Below are positions 7,954-17,517 of a stretch of 64,000 nt of DNA, piece after piece. The notes beneath the pieces are model-generated. The model made no database searches and was not told where the DNA came from. It saw nothing but the letters and a program-made list of their open reading frames with translations. The stretch is from UBA830 sp002295635 (GTDB lineage: Bacteria > Pseudomonadota > Alphaproteobacteria > MPNO01 > UBA830), in the NCBI GenBank assembly GCA_002295635.1, contig DBHK01000007.1:53923-117922 (forward strand), in the 5' to 3' direction. Numbering within the stretch: position 1 is the first letter of the stretch; every line of letters begins with the position of its first letter. The position numbers were made by a program, and so were the translations under genes.

Positions 7954-8727
7954 ATGTTCTTAATATATGAAATTCTGGCGAGTGCGCCGGGGGTTTCCGA
8001 TTGGTCCTTCGTCACGCTGTGCCTTATTAGTTTCCTGACCTCAGCTGTATCAGCAGCTTTTGGATTGGGGGGTGGAGCCGCACTAGTAGCTGTCATGGCA
8101 TCCGTTATGCCATCAATATCAATCATCCCTATACATGCCGTCGTTCAAGTGGGATCCAATTTCTTTCGCGCTATAATAATGTGGCGTCACATTCTCTTCA
8201 CGTGGATGCCGTCGTTTGTATTAGGCACCTTGATCGGCGCATTTCTGGGCGGCCAGGTCGTGTTTTCGCTTCCCAAATATATTCTTCAGGCGATCATTGG
8301 GTTCTTTGTACTTTACGCTGTTTGGGCGCCCAAAATGAGGGCTTTCGAGCCGACGGGACTAAGGCTCGGAATGGTCGGGGCGATGGCCTCGTTCGCAACA
8401 ATGTTCGCGGGGGCGACCGGGCCACTAATTGCGCCGTTCATTAAAGCTTCAACAAAACACCGAATGATGACAGTCGCAACTCACGCTGCCTTTATGTCTT
8501 GGCAACACGGCGTCAAAATCCTAACGTTCGGTTTTCTTGGCTTTGCATTCCTCCCCTATCTCCCCTTGATGCTGCTTATGATCGTTTTCGGGCTCATCGG
8601 AACGTGGTCTGGGAAGTTCATTCTTAGCTGGATGGCAGAAGATGTATTTCGTTGGGGCTTCAATTTGTTGCTAACTGCCCTTGCTATCCATCTGCTCGTC
8701 GAAGCAGCCCAGGAGCTCACCGCGTGA
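7954..8727 (+). CDS. TauE/SafE family permease, copy 1
   Basis: Inner-membrane anion permease of the TauE/SafE (DUF81) family, 257 aa with about eight hydrophobic segments and an internal duplication. The family pattern is seen in FGLGGGAALVAVMAS and IPIHAVVQVGSN, and in the second half FAGATGPLIAPF and HGVKILTFGFLGFAF. The family exports sulfite, sulfoacetate or related anions and is also found beside aromatic-acid genes; specificity is unknown. No ribosome binding site precedes the ATG, but the N-terminus aligns in register with copies 2 and 3. The stop overlaps the next start as GTGA. Confidence 0.9.
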   Translation: MFLIYEILASAPGVSDWSFVTLCLISFLTSAVSAAFGLGGGAALVAVMASVMPSISIIPIHAVVQVGSNFFRAIIMWRHILFTWMPSFVLGTLIGAFLGGQVVFSLPKYILQAIIGFFVLYAVWAPKMRAFEPTGLRLGMVGAMASFATMFAGATGPLIAPFIKASTKHRMMTVATHAAFMSWQHGVKILTFGFLGFAFLPYLPLMLLMIVFGLIGTWSGKFILSWMAEDVFRWGFNLLLTALAIHLLVEAAQELTA

Positions 8728-9491
8728 TCGAATTTTTATCCCTCACTCCGGAAATAGATGGATGGATGTTTATAATATTCACTCTGCTGGCGTTTTTTAC
8801 TGCGACATTCGGCGTCGTTGCCGGCCTCGGCGGTGGGATCATTCTCATCGGCTGTATGGCGACTGTGTTCCCGCCTGTGGCGTTAATTCCGGTACACGGA
8901 GTAGTCCAAGCAGGGTCAAACGTGACCCGTACTATAATTGCCCATAAGCTAGTCATAAGACAGGCCGTGTTACCCTTTGCGATCGGCGCGCTCATCGGAT
9001 CCGCGATTGGCGGTAAAATCGTGGTATCTATCCCTGTCGCTCTGCTTCAAGCAATCCTTGGTGTATTCATGCTGTATGTATGTTTCGCTCCAAGCGTCAC
9101 AGCAGGGGTTCCTACTGGTAAAAGATTTTTTATTCTTGGCACTGTAGGGGCGTTTATTTCTATGTTTATCGGCGCTACCGGGACAATACTCGCGCCATGG
9201 GTACGTGGGGTAAGCAAGGATCGTCGCATCTTCGTCGCCACCCTGGCGGCTATCATGACCTTCATTCATGGGCTTAAGGTCGTTGTCTTCGCGTTTCTTG
9301 GGTTTGAGTTTTTCACTTATCTACCGCTCATGATAGCCATGGTTTCGGCAGGCTACCTGGGAAATTGGATCGGCTTCAAGCTTCTTAACTTGATGGACGA
9401 AGAACTATTCAAACGCGTTTTTAAAGTCATGCTTATTATCCTCTCAGTCCGCCTTTTATGGGCCTCTGCCAACCGGGCAGGCTATATCTGA
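8724..9491 (+). CDS. TauE/SafE family permease, copy 2
   Basis: Second of three tandem paralogues, 255 aa. Key segments match copy 1 position by position: AGLGGGIILIGCMATVF, IPVHGVVQAGSN, FIGATGTILAPWV and HGLKVVVFAFLGFEF. The GTG at 8724 is chosen because AGGAG lies 8 bases upstream and the GTGA overlap couples it to copy 1; the open frame extends further back but only within copy 1. The copies are clearly diverged, not recent duplicates, which suggests distinct roles or subunits. Confidence 0.88.
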   Translation: MIEFLSLTPEIDGWMFIIFTLLAFFTATFGVVAGLGGGIILIGCMATVFPPVALIPVHGVVQAGSNVTRTIIAHKLVIRQAVLPFAIGALIGSAIGGKIVVSIPVALLQAILGVFMLYVCFAPSVTAGVPTGKRFFILGTVGAFISMFIGATGTILAPWVRGVSKDRRIFVATLAAIMTFIHGLKVVVFAFLGFEFFTYLPLMIAMVSAGYLGNWIGFKLLNLMDEELFKRVFKVMLIILSVRLLWASANRAGYI

Positions 9492-10267
9492 TGGACAATT
9501 TTTTTGGCATTCCAGATGTTGGTTTCTGGTTAATGGTAGCACTTGTTCTAGCAGCGGCAATTACTACGTTTTTCGGAACGGTCACTGGCACTGCAGGCGG
9601 ACTACTTCTCCTCGCCGGTATGACGTTCTTCTTCCCGCTTCCCGTTCTCATACCCATGCATACGCTGATTCAGCTCGGCGCAGGTACAAGCCGTATGTTT
9701 ATGATGTGGCGGTACGTGAAAAAAAATCTCATCCTGCCCTTTGCCATTGGCTCGATAATAGGCGCCTTCACCGGCGCACAAATATTCACGACACTACCTT
9801 CTGAGCTCCTACAGGGTATCCTCGGTGCCTTTATTCTTATCGTCTTGTATACGCCGAAGCTTGGCGCGGGCGGTCCGGAACGCATACGCTTTTGCATTCT
9901 CGGCGCCGCTGCCACATTTCTAGGAATATTCGTCAGTGCAACTGGAACATTTTTATCGCCGTTCATCGCTCATGCCACTCGCGACCGTCATGTTCATGTC
10001 TCTACAATGGCGACACTAATGGCTATTTCACATATCTCAAAAATTATCGCTTTCGGTTTCTTAGGGATAGCAATCGGGGCTTATTTACCTCTGATAGTCC
10101 TGATGATTTTGGGTACCGTAGCGGGTAACTGGATCGGGCAACGGACATTAGCTCGTATACCGGAGAAACTATTTCGGCGCATTTTTAAGGTTTTACTGAC
10201 CTTTCTAGCGTTTCGCCTTTTGGTTGGAGCAGCCGTAGATGCAGGTTTTTTGGAAGGATATATTTAG
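9491..10267 (+). CDS. TauE/SafE family permease, copy 3
   Basis: Third tandem paralogue, 258 aa, starting with an ATG that shares one base with the stop of copy 2 (TGATG). Family segments: TGTAGGLLLLAGMTFFF, IPMHTLIQLGAG, FVSATGTFLSPF and HISKIIAFGFLGIAI. It departs most from the others: the GLGGG motif becomes GTAGG and the conserved GSN becomes GAG. The molybdopterin oxidoreductase begins 37 bases downstream on the same strand. Confidence 0.88.
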   Translation: MDNFFGIPDVGFWLMVALVLAAAITTFFGTVTGTAGGLLLLAGMTFFFPLPVLIPMHTLIQLGAGTSRMFMMWRYVKKNLILPFAIGSIIGAFTGAQIFTTLPSELLQGILGAFILIVLYTPKLGAGGPERIRFCILGAAATFLGIFVSATGTFLSPFIAHATRDRHVHVSTMATLMAISHISKIIAFGFLGIAIGAYLPLIVLMILGTVAGNWIGQRTLARIPEKLFRRIFKVLLTFLAFRLLVGAAVDAGFLEGYI

Positions 10268-10304
10268 GATTTGAGGTTTACGCCCATTCAGATAGAATTT
10301 TTTT

Positions 10305-12470
10305 ATGAAGTTTCCTGATGGTATCTTTCCCAGCACCTGCTGGGAATGCAGCACTAGATGCGGTTCTTTGGTGACTGTAAAAAACAGGCGGGTCACCAAG
10401 GTGGGCCCCAACGTCGATCACCCGGGATCGAAGGGAGCATTTTGTGTAAAGGGTATACGCGCACTCCCGGAGCTTACATATAGCCCAAATCGGATCGCGC
10501 GCCCCATGCGGAGGTCCGGATCGCGCGGATCCGGGCAATGGGATCAAATTTCATGGGATGAAGCGCTGAACGAAATAGCCGATCGCCTTTTGGCGGTCCG
10601 AGCCAAATATGGCCCCGAGTCCCTGATCGGGGCTGTTTCTAGTGCATTCTTTAGCCGGGGAGCAATGGTCGCGTTACTAATGCGGTCGCTTGGCTCACCC
10701 AACTGGATGATGAATCAGGATTTATGCGGAGGCTGCCGTGCCTTATCTGACAAGGTAACAGGTCTCGGCATTGTTGGCGGGGAGGACGTCGACAATACCC
10801 GCTGCGCTTTAATTGTGGGTCGAAATCCATCGGCGGCCGATCCCGTCCAGTGGATGGCGCTAAAGAGAGCAAAGAAAAATGGAGCTAAATTAGTCGTCAT
10901 CGATCCAGCGGAGACACCCGCAGCCAACGCTGCAGAAATTTGGCTTCGCCCCACGCCGGGCAGTGATGCGGCTATCGCGCTCTCAATGACCCATGTAATT
11001 ATCGAAGAGGGTTTATATGATCGGGAATTCATCACAAATTGGACCGTCGGCTTTGATAAGCTGAGACAGCGGGCATCTGAATTCCCGCCAGCCCGCGCAG
11101 CGGCTCTATCAGGCGTTTCTGAGGACGACATTACCAAGGCAGCCCGCCTATACGCCGATGGTCCTTCCTGCTTCGTTTCGGGGCATGGTATCGACGCTTT
11201 CTCAAACGGCGTTCAGACGTTTAGGGCTTTTCACTGCCTGGTCGCAATCACCGGAAACGTAGATCGGAAGGGGGGTAACATTCGAGTCAAACGACCCGAG
11301 GGATTTCGTAATTATATAGATATTTTACACGACCGCGACTTCGCCCTTCCGCCGTCGACCGCAGCAAAGACCTTAGGAGCGGATCAGTTTCCGCTTTGGG
11401 CAGGTCCCAAAGGTTGGCAAACCTCAGTCCATAATCCGACCGCCATTGATGCCATTCTCACCGGAAAGCCCTACCCTGTACGTGCTATGTATGTATCGGG
11501 TGTGAATATCGCAGTGACTTATCCGGATACCCGTAAGGTCATGACCGCTTTGAAATCGCTCGATTTCCTGGCCGTCGCGTCTCATATGATGACTCCAACA
11601 TCGGAAATTGCCGATATCGTACTTCCCAAAACAACCGGCTTGGAGGAAGAGGAGGTATCACTTGAGCCGTCAGCGCAGATCATCTGCTATACGAAGCCAG
11701 TAAAAGAGCCAGAGGGAGACGCTCGATCTGATTTCGAATTCACCACTGATTTAGCGCGGCGCATCGAAGCCCTTGGCGTTAATACGCGGAAGTTTTTCCC
11801 TTGGGAAACGAAGCAAGAATTTAATGAATACCTTATCGGGGGCGAAATCGACCAGGAACTCCTAAAGAAACAGGGCTGGGCCCCATTTAAATACCAAATT
11901 GGAAATTTCGAAGAAGTGGGTTTCAAAACGCCGTCCGGTAAAATTGAGTTATGGTCGAAGACCCTGAATGAAATTGGCGTAGACCCCTTACCGAGCTATG
12001 AGATACCTCGAGCCGAACGATCTACCTATCAAGACAAGAGAGACTTTCCACTTATCCTTATTACGGGCGCGAGGGAGAAAACATACCATCACTCACGCTA
12101 TCGGGATCAGGCATGGGCCCGAAAAATATCCCCTTTTCCCCTACTACAGGTCCATCCAAGTGACGCAAAGGGTTTTAACTTCGTGGACGGCGATTGGGTT
12201 GCAGTTGAGACCGCCAATTTTAAGGGCACTTGTAAATTAAAAGTTTCAATCACCCGCGAAACTGACTCAGGAACCGTTCGTACTGGTATGGGATGGTGGT
12301 TGCCGGAGGCAGCTGGTCCGGAAAAAGGAGCTCTGGACGTAAACGTGAATGTGGCCCTCTCCTATGATGGACCATGGGACCCCGTGACAGGATCCGCCGA
12401 TACCCGCGGTTTGCGTTGTCGCGTAACCGCCATCCCAGAAAGTGAAATTCCTATGGAAGAGCAATCATGA
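10305..12470 (+). CDS. Molybdopterin-dependent oxidoreductase (DMSO reductase family)
   Basis: Large cytoplasmic catalytic subunit, 721 aa, no Tat or Sec signal. It begins with a 4Fe-4S site (C12, C15, C19 and C47 in TCWECSTRCG and GAFCVKG), followed by the Mo-bis-MGD domain (QWDQISWDEALNEIADRL, AITGNVDRKGGN, IVLPKTTGLEEEEVS) and the C-terminal dinucleotide-binding domain (TGAREKTYHHS). A C141-x2-C144 pair in the NQDLCGGCR segment is where a Mo-ligand Cys is expected. The protein resembles formate dehydrogenase/acetylene hydratase/thiosulfate reductase-like members, but no electron-transfer subunit is encoded nearby. Substrate unknown; the neighbouring permeases might suggest a sulfur oxyanion or an aromatic hydroxylation. 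The stop overlaps the RidA start (ATGA). Confidence 0.88.
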   Translation: MKFPDGIFPSTCWECSTRCGSLVTVKNRRVTKVGPNVDHPGSKGAFCVKGIRALPELTYSPNRIARPMRRSGSRGSGQWDQISWDEALNEIADRLLAVRAKYGPESLIGAVSSAFFSRGAMVALLMRSLGSPNWMMNQDLCGGCRALSDKVTGLGIVGGEDVDNTRCALIVGRNPSAADPVQWMALKRAKKNGAKLVVIDPAETPAANAAEIWLRPTPGSDAAIALSMTHVIIEEGLYDREFITNWTVGFDKLRQRASEFPPARAAALSGVSEDDITKAARLYADGPSCFVSGHGIDAFSNGVQTFRAFHCLVAITGNVDRKGGNIRVKRPEGFRNYIDILHDRDFALPPSTAAKTLGADQFPLWAGPKGWQTSVHNPTAIDAILTGKPYPVRAMYVSGVNIAVTYPDTRKVMTALKSLDFLAVASHMMTPTSEIADIVLPKTTGLEEEEVSLEPSAQIICYTKPVKEPEGDARSDFEFTTDLARRIEALGVNTRKFFPWETKQEFNEYLIGGEIDQELLKKQGWAPFKYQIGNFEEVGFKTPSGKIELWSKTLNEIGVDPLPSYEIPRAERSTYQDKRDFPLILITGAREKTYHHSRYRDQAWARKISPFPLLQVHPSDAKGFNFVDGDWVAVETANFKGTCKLKVSITRETDSGTVRTGMGWWLPEAAGPEKGALDVNVNVALSYDGPWDPVTGSADTRGLRCRVTAIPESEIPMEEQS

Positions 12471-12931
12471 GCGTAAGCGCTCGGCTTAAAAAACTTGGAC
12501 TACAGCTTCCAAAGCGTTTTATCTATCCTAGTAAGAATCGTACCGGCTGCGTGATCACCAACCACCTCCTCTATACCTCTGGTCATCCCCCGCCGGAGCA
12601 TTATGGCGTCAAAGTGATGGGTAAGGTCGGTGCCGACATCTCCGAAGATGAAGCACGAGCCGCAGCGAGGGCCACCGCCTTGAATATTCTGGCATCCGTA
12701 GAAGGGGAGTTGGGCTCCTTAGACAGGATAACGCAGGTAGTAAAAGTTACCGGAATGGTGAACTCAGCCCCGGGGTTCAACCGTCAATTCGCCGTAGTTG
12801 ATGGGGCGTCCGACCTTTTTTTAGAATTATTTGGTCCCCAGGCCGGCCAGCACGCGCGATCCGCAGTTGGTATGTTCGAGCTTCCGCGGAATTTCTGCAT
12901 GGAGATCGAAGCAATTTTCGAACTCGCTTAA
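12467..12931 (+). CDS. RidA family protein
   Basis: YjgF/YER057c/UK114 fold protein, 154 aa, trimeric in the family, usually hydrolysing reactive enamines or imines. The sequence belongs by eye to the longer uncharacterised subgroup with RLKKLGLQLP at the start, ARATALNILASVEGELG in the middle and GQHARSAVGMFELP before the C-terminal MEIEAIFEL. It is coupled to the molybdopterin oxidoreductase by an ATGA overlap, implying a shared step such as removal of an unstable intermediate. A 2-aminomuconate deaminase role (also RidA-type) is conceivable because of the meta-pathway genes downstream, but the subgroup does not favour it. Confidence 0.88.
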   Translation: MSVSARLKKLGLQLPKRFIYPSKNRTGCVITNHLLYTSGHPPPEHYGVKVMGKVGADISEDEARAAARATALNILASVEGELGSLDRITQVVKVTGMVNSAPGFNRQFAVVDGASDLFLELFGPQAGQHARSAVGMFELPRNFCMEIEAIFELA

Positions 12932-13212
12932 GAACGCATGCATAGGCTTGATCCGTAATGAGGCCAGCCCATGTATCTCGGCCACCGCGCCCTCAGATTA
13001 AAAAACAATTCAGAGTAACCTGTCGAATTAGATAGGATAAAAGTAAAACCTATTTCGCACGGGCTCTCGGAAAACGCCAAACGGAAAAAGGTTTTCATAA
13101 CAATTTGTACAGATATGACTGTCTTGACTCACTACGGGCCCTGCCCCAAAACCTGATGTACGGTCACCGATAAGATGCATCCAAACTTAACCGGCTTATA
13201 AGGGAGATTGAT
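12932..13212. promoter_or_regulatory. Intergenic region upstream of the lower meta-pathway operon
   Basis: No gene-like frame. It probably carries the promoter of the meta-pathway operon. TGACT is repeated with a 9-base period at 13116-13120 and 13125-13129, the second copy forming TTGACT, a possible -35 without a convincing -10. A short CGGTCACCG palindrome lies at about 13161-13169. AGGGAG at 13201-13206 is the ribosome binding site for the dehydrogenase. Confidence 0.35.
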
Positions 13213-14691
13213 ATGGTGCCAGAAGGTTCAGGCAACGTCCGCGAACTGAAAAATTTTATCGCAGGAAAATTCATCGGTAGCGATAAGACGTTCGAAAATA
13301 CTACCCCGGTCGATGGTACCTTACTTAGCCACGTACATGAAGCAACACCTGATATGGTAGATGAGGCGGTTACGGCTGCCCGAACATCGTATAGAGAAGT
13401 CTGGGGAAATATGCCGGTCGAGGAACGCTGCAAGATCCTTTACGCAGTAGCTGACGGTATCGATGCACGGGCCAAAGAATTTATCGAAGCGGAAACGCTT
13501 GATACGGGTAAACCGCGCTCGCTCGCTAGTCATATTGATATCCCTCGGGGGGCGGCGAATTTCCGTGTGTTCGCTGATCTCATCAAATCGGTTGGCACAG
13601 AAGCCTATCAGCAGGATACGCCCGATGGCGCTGGCGCGATAAACTATTCAATCCGTCAGCCCCACGGTGTGGTTGGCGTTATCAGCCCTTGGAATCTTCC
13701 ATTACTGCTGTCAACCTGGAAGCTGGCGCCAGCAATGGCATCGGGAAACGCGGTAATTCTGAAACCATCTGAGGAGACACCAACAACAGCCACAATGCTG
13801 GCTGAAGTTATGAAAGAATCCGGCATACCGGATGGCGCATTCAACGTGGTACACGGTTTTGGTCCCAACTCCGCGGGTGAGTTTATGACTACACATAAGG
13901 GCATCGACGCTATCACCTTTACCGGGGAAACGACCACCGGTAGCGCTATCATGCGGGCCGCTTCCGAAAACATAAAAGCCCTCTCATTCGAACTAGGTGG
14001 AAAGAACCCATCGATCGTATTTGCCGACGCCGATTTTGATGCTGCGATTGAAGGTACCGTCAAGTCGGTCTTCGCGAATTGTGGGCAGGTGTGTCTATCT
14101 TCGGAACGTGTCTACGTAGAAAGATCAATTTTTGAAAAGTTTGTCGCGACCCTTAAGGAAAAGGCCGAGACCATGAAACTGGGTCGACCGGAGGATGCGG
14201 AGACCCAGATGGGCCCGTTGATTAGCCACGAACACCGGGAAAAGGTGAGAGGTTATTACGATCTGGCAAAAACACTCGGCGCGGAAGTGGTTACCGGTGG
14301 CGGTATTCCAGAATTCGGCGACGAGCGTGACAATGGCGCATTTATTCAACCAACGATTTTTACAGGGCTGACAGAGGACACGCGGATCCAAAAAGAGGAG
14401 ATATTTGGCCCCGTCTGCCACATCACCCCATTCGATACGGAAGAGGAAGCCGTCGATATGGCAAACGATACCGAATACGGCCTGGCCTCCACCGTCTGGA
14501 CTACAAATCTGGCAAGAGCTCATCGCGTAGCTCAGCAAATGGAAGCCGGGATCAACTGGGTCAATTGCTGGTTCCTCCGTGACCTTCGCACCCCCTTTGG
14601 CGGGATGGGTTTGTCAGGATTTGGACGAGAGGGTGGTCAACACGCCCTGAATTTTTATTCGGAACAGAAAAACATCTGCATCAAGCTTTAA
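13213..14691 (+). CDS. 2-hydroxymuconic semialdehyde dehydrogenase-type aldehyde dehydrogenase
   Basis: NAD-dependent oxidation of 2-hydroxymuconic (or 2-aminomuconic) 6-semialdehyde to the dicarboxylate, the dehydrogenative branch of meta cleavage. 492 aa, typical length. Catalytic Cys294 lies in GQVC and the general base Glu260 in FELGGKNPS; the Rossmann-region motif SPWNLPLLLSTWKLAPA is present. The C-terminal stretch NWVNCWFLRDLRTPFGG is characteristic of the DmpC/XylG/AmnC subgroup and makes the subfamily call fairly secure. It heads a five-gene plus-strand operon in the usual lower-pathway order. Confidence 0.88.
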   Translation: MVPEGSGNVRELKNFIAGKFIGSDKTFENTTPVDGTLLSHVHEATPDMVDEAVTAARTSYREVWGNMPVEERCKILYAVADGIDARAKEFIEAETLDTGKPRSLASHIDIPRGAANFRVFADLIKSVGTEAYQQDTPDGAGAINYSIRQPHGVVGVISPWNLPLLLSTWKLAPAMASGNAVILKPSEETPTTATMLAEVMKESGIPDGAFNVVHGFGPNSAGEFMTTHKGIDAITFTGETTTGSAIMRAASENIKALSFELGGKNPSIVFADADFDAAIEGTVKSVFANCGQVCLSSERVYVERSIFEKFVATLKEKAETMKLGRPEDAETQMGPLISHEHREKVRGYYDLAKTLGAEVVTGGGIPEFGDERDNGAFIQPTIFTGLTEDTRIQKEEIFGPVCHITPFDTEEEAVDMANDTEYGLASTVWTTNLARAHRVAQQMEAGINWVNCWFLRDLRTPFGGMGLSGFGREGGQHALNFYSEQKNICIKL

Positions 14692-14702
14692 GAGGGCTAA
14701 TG

Positions 14703-15497
14703 ATGGTAATAAAAAATGAAAAAGCGATCGTCGAAGCAGCGCGCAAGATCCGAAACGCATGGAAAAATGGCAAGACGATAAAACCGGTTCGTGATTCCCT
14801 GCCGGCGGGAGATTTAGAATCCGCATATGCAGTTCAACAAGCGAACACCGATATATGGATCAAGCAAGGCCGCCGAGTCATTGGACGCAAAATCGGTTTA
14901 ACTGCCAAGGCGGTTCAGACACAGTTGGGTGTCGATCAGCCCGATTACGGCATAATCTATGCTGATATGGCGTTCGTGGATGGTGATGAAATCGATTTCA
15001 ACGCAGTTTCGCAGCCCAAAGCAGAAGCGGAAGTGGCACTGGTCCTTGCCGAAGATTTGAATGGTGAACAGATCACGCTGCTGGATCTCATTGATGCGAC
15101 GGCTTACGCGTTACCCGCCATTGAAGTCGTAGGCAGCCGTATCGCCAAGTGGGACATCAACATTCTCGACACTATTGCAGACAACGCATCTTCCGGTATG
15201 ATCGTACTCGGTACCCGCCCGGTTCTTCTCGATGATATTGATCTTCGAATGTGCGGAATGGTCATGGAGAACAAAGGGGAACAAGTTTCAGTTGGGGCAG
15301 GTGTCGCTTGCCTAGGAAATCCACTTAACGCCGCGGTCTGGTTAGCCCGAAAAATGGTCGACGTGGGAATGCCACTCTCAGCGGGCGACGTCGTCATGAC
15401 CGGAGCCCTCGGTCCGATGGCGCCCATCGGTCGCGGCGAGGTGATTGAGGCCCGCATTTCAGGTCTCGGCAGCGTCCGGGCTGCCTTTTCCGACTAA
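14703..15497 (+). CDS. dmpE: 2-oxopent-4-enoate hydratase
   Basis: Adds water to 2-hydroxypenta-2,4-dienoate to give 4-hydroxy-2-oxovalerate; cytoplasmic, divalent-metal dependent. The FAH-related hydratase/decarboxylase fold shows VIGRKIGLTAKAVQTQLGV, the metal-binding acidic residues in QPKAEAEVALVL, and IADNASSGMIVLG. By eye it matches DmpE/MhpD better than DmpH. A double ATG lies at 14700/14703; the second is better spaced from GAGGG. It starts 11 bases after the dehydrogenase stop. Confidence 0.88.
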   Translation: MVIKNEKAIVEAARKIRNAWKNGKTIKPVRDSLPAGDLESAYAVQQANTDIWIKQGRRVIGRKIGLTAKAVQTQLGVDQPDYGIIYADMAFVDGDEIDFNAVSQPKAEAEVALVLAEDLNGEQITLLDLIDATAYALPAIEVVGSRIAKWDINILDTIADNASSGMIVLGTRPVLLDDIDLRMCGMVMENKGEQVSVGAGVACLGNPLNAAVWLARKMVDVGMPLSAGDVVMTGALGPMAPIGRGEVIEARISGLGSVRAAFSD

Positions 15498-15516
15498 TCC
15501 CTTTGGGAGCACTCAA

Positions 15517-16452
15517 ATGCCAAACAAACCAAAAGTCGCAATCGTCGGTTCAGGTAATATTGGTACCGACCTAATGATCAAAATCCTACGGACATCGGAT
15601 ATACTCGATATAGGCGCCATGGTCGGTATTGATCCCAGCTCGGACGGGCTCGCCAACGCAAAGAAGGTGGGCGTTACAACAACCCATGAAGGTCTCGAAG
15701 GTCTCACCAAGTTGCCGGAATGGAACGAAATCGCGCTGGTATTCGACGCTACGTCGGCCGCGTCACACGAACATAACGCTGCAATTTGCGCAAAAGATAA
15801 AAAGATCATTATCGATCTAACGCCCGCAGCAATTGGACCCTACGTCGTGCCGGTCGTGAATGCCAATCAACATCTCGATGCCAACAATATCAATATGGTC
15901 ACCTGTGGCGGCCAAGCGACGATTCCAATGGTCCACGCCGTTAACCGGATCGCCAAGGTCCAATATGCAGAAATCGTGGCGTCTATTTCGTCGAGGTCCG
16001 CGGGGCCCGGCACTCGAGCCAATATCGACGAATTTACAGAGACTACATCCAAGGGCCTTGAAATTGTAGGTGGCGCCGAGCAAGGCAAAGCAATCATCGT
16101 CCTAAACCCAGCTGAGCCCCCCTTGGTTATGCGGGATACTGTCTACACGCTGTCGGACGATACTGATCAGGAAAAATTATCCGAATCCGTAAAGGCTATG
16201 GTTTCTGAGGTACAAAGTTATGTCCCGGGCTACCGGCTAAAACAGGAGGTCCAGTTCGAACGTTTTGGCTCTAACAACCCACTACATATTCCTGGCCGTG
16301 GAGATTTCCAGGGAATTAAATCTTCAATCTTTCTCGAAGTTGAAGGTGCGGGGCATTACCTGCCAAAATACGCCGGCAACCTTGACATCATGACTTCGGC
16401 CGCGCTCCGCACTGCTGAGCGGGTACTCGAACGCCGAATGGCCATAGTTTAG
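15517..16452 (+). CDS. dmpF: Acetaldehyde dehydrogenase (acetylating)
   Basis: Converts acetaldehyde and CoA to acetyl-CoA with NAD; works as a channelled complex with the aldolase encoded next. 311 aa, family length. The Rossmann motif VAIVGSGNIGTDLMIKI starts the protein and the catalytic thiol is C130 in MVTCGGQATIPM. ATG at 15517 is preceded by GGGAG; the open frame extends upstream into dmpE without an initiation signal. Confidence 0.95.
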   Translation: MPNKPKVAIVGSGNIGTDLMIKILRTSDILDIGAMVGIDPSSDGLANAKKVGVTTTHEGLEGLTKLPEWNEIALVFDATSAASHEHNAAICAKDKKIIIDLTPAAIGPYVVPVVNANQHLDANNINMVTCGGQATIPMVHAVNRIAKVQYAEIVASISSRSAGPGTRANIDEFTETTSKGLEIVGGAEQGKAIIVLNPAEPPLVMRDTVYTLSDDTDQEKLSESVKAMVSEVQSYVPGYRLKQEVQFERFGSNNPLHIPGRGDFQGIKSSIFLEVEGAGHYLPKYAGNLDIMTSAALRTAERVLERRMAIV

Positions 16453-16462
16453 AGGCACGGAC

Positions 16463-17515
16463 ATGGCCATCGACAAAGACAACAAAATATACGTTCAGGA
16501 CGTCACACTCCGTGACGGAATGCATGCTATTCGCCATCAGTACGGACTCGAACACATAAAGGCAATCTGCCAGGCATTAGACAATGCCAAGGTAGATGCT
16601 ATCGAAGTTGCCCATGGTGATGGCTTAGCCGGCATGTCCTTTAACTACGGATTCGCTAAGGAAACCGACCTAGATTATATCGAAGCAGCTGCCAGCGTAC
16701 TGGGGCATGCAAAGCTAGCAACTTTGTTGCTTCCGGGTATCGGTACAGTTGAGGATCTCCGCGAAGCCTATGAAGCAGGAGCTCGATCGGTTCGGGTTGC
16801 GACTCACTGCACGGAAGCAGATGTCTCCAAGCAGCATATTGAATATGCGCGAAACCTCGGTATGGATGTCGCCGGATTTCTAATGATGGCTCATATGAGT
16901 CCACCCGACAAACTGGCGGAGCAGGCCCTCCTGATGGAGGAATACGGCGCACATTGCATTTACGTAACCGACTCTGGCGGAGCTTTGCTGATGGAAGATG
17001 TGGCAGATCGGTTCAAAGCATTCAACGACGTTCTTAAACCCGACACCGAAACGGGTATTCACGCACATCATAATTTATCTTTCGGAATTTCGAATTCTAT
17101 AATTGCTCTGGAGCACGGGTGTACCCGGGTAGACGCCTCGTTGGCAGGTATGGGAGCAGGCGCCGGAAACGCGCCACTAGAAATCTTTATCGCTGTTGCC
17201 GACCGGATGGGACTCAACCACGGCTGCGATCTATTTGGTCTAATGGATGCGGCAGAAGAACTTGTGCGTCCGCTGCAAGATCGTCCCGTTAGGGTCGACC
17301 GGGAAACGTTATCGTTGGGCTATGCCGGCGTATATTCAAGTTTTCTTCGACATGCGGAAACTGCGTCGGAAAACTATGGCGTTGATACGCGAGACATCTT
17401 AATAGAACTCGGAAATAGACGTATGGTCGGTGGTCAGGAAGACATGATCGTCGATGTTGCCCTAGACATGATTAAGGAACGTGAAGGCGGAAACGTCTCC
17501 GATAAGGGAGAATAA
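16463..17515 (+). CDS. dmpG: 4-hydroxy-2-oxovalerate aldolase
   Basis: Splits 4-hydroxy-2-oxovalerate into pyruvate and acetaldehyde, passing the aldehyde to DmpF. 350 aa HMGL/DRE-TIM metallolyase: the metal and catalytic motif VTLRDGMHAIRHQ is near the N-terminus and the metal-binding histidines are in GIHAHHNLSF. The C-terminal communication domain that contacts DmpF is present. Ten bases after dmpF and 2 bases before dmpH. Confidence 0.96.
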   Translation: MAIDKDNKIYVQDVTLRDGMHAIRHQYGLEHIKAICQALDNAKVDAIEVAHGDGLAGMSFNYGFAKETDLDYIEAAASVLGHAKLATLLLPGIGTVEDLREAYEAGARSVRVATHCTEADVSKQHIEYARNLGMDVAGFLMMAHMSPPDKLAEQALLMEEYGAHCIYVTDSGGALLMEDVADRFKAFNDVLKPDTETGIHAHHNLSFGISNSIIALEHGCTRVDASLAGMGAGAGNAPLEIFIAVADRMGLNHGCDLFGLMDAAEELVRPLQDRPVRVDRETLSLGYAGVYSSFLRHAETASENYGVDTRDILIELGNRRMVGGQEDMIVDVALDMIKEREGGNVSDKGE

Positions 17516-17517
17516 GC

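Noticed and set aside
12467..12931. RidA protein as 2-aminomuconate deaminase of an aminophenol pathway
   Set aside because: The sequence matches a different, longer RidA subgroup and it is coupled to the molybdoenzyme rather than to the semialdehyde dehydrogenase operon.
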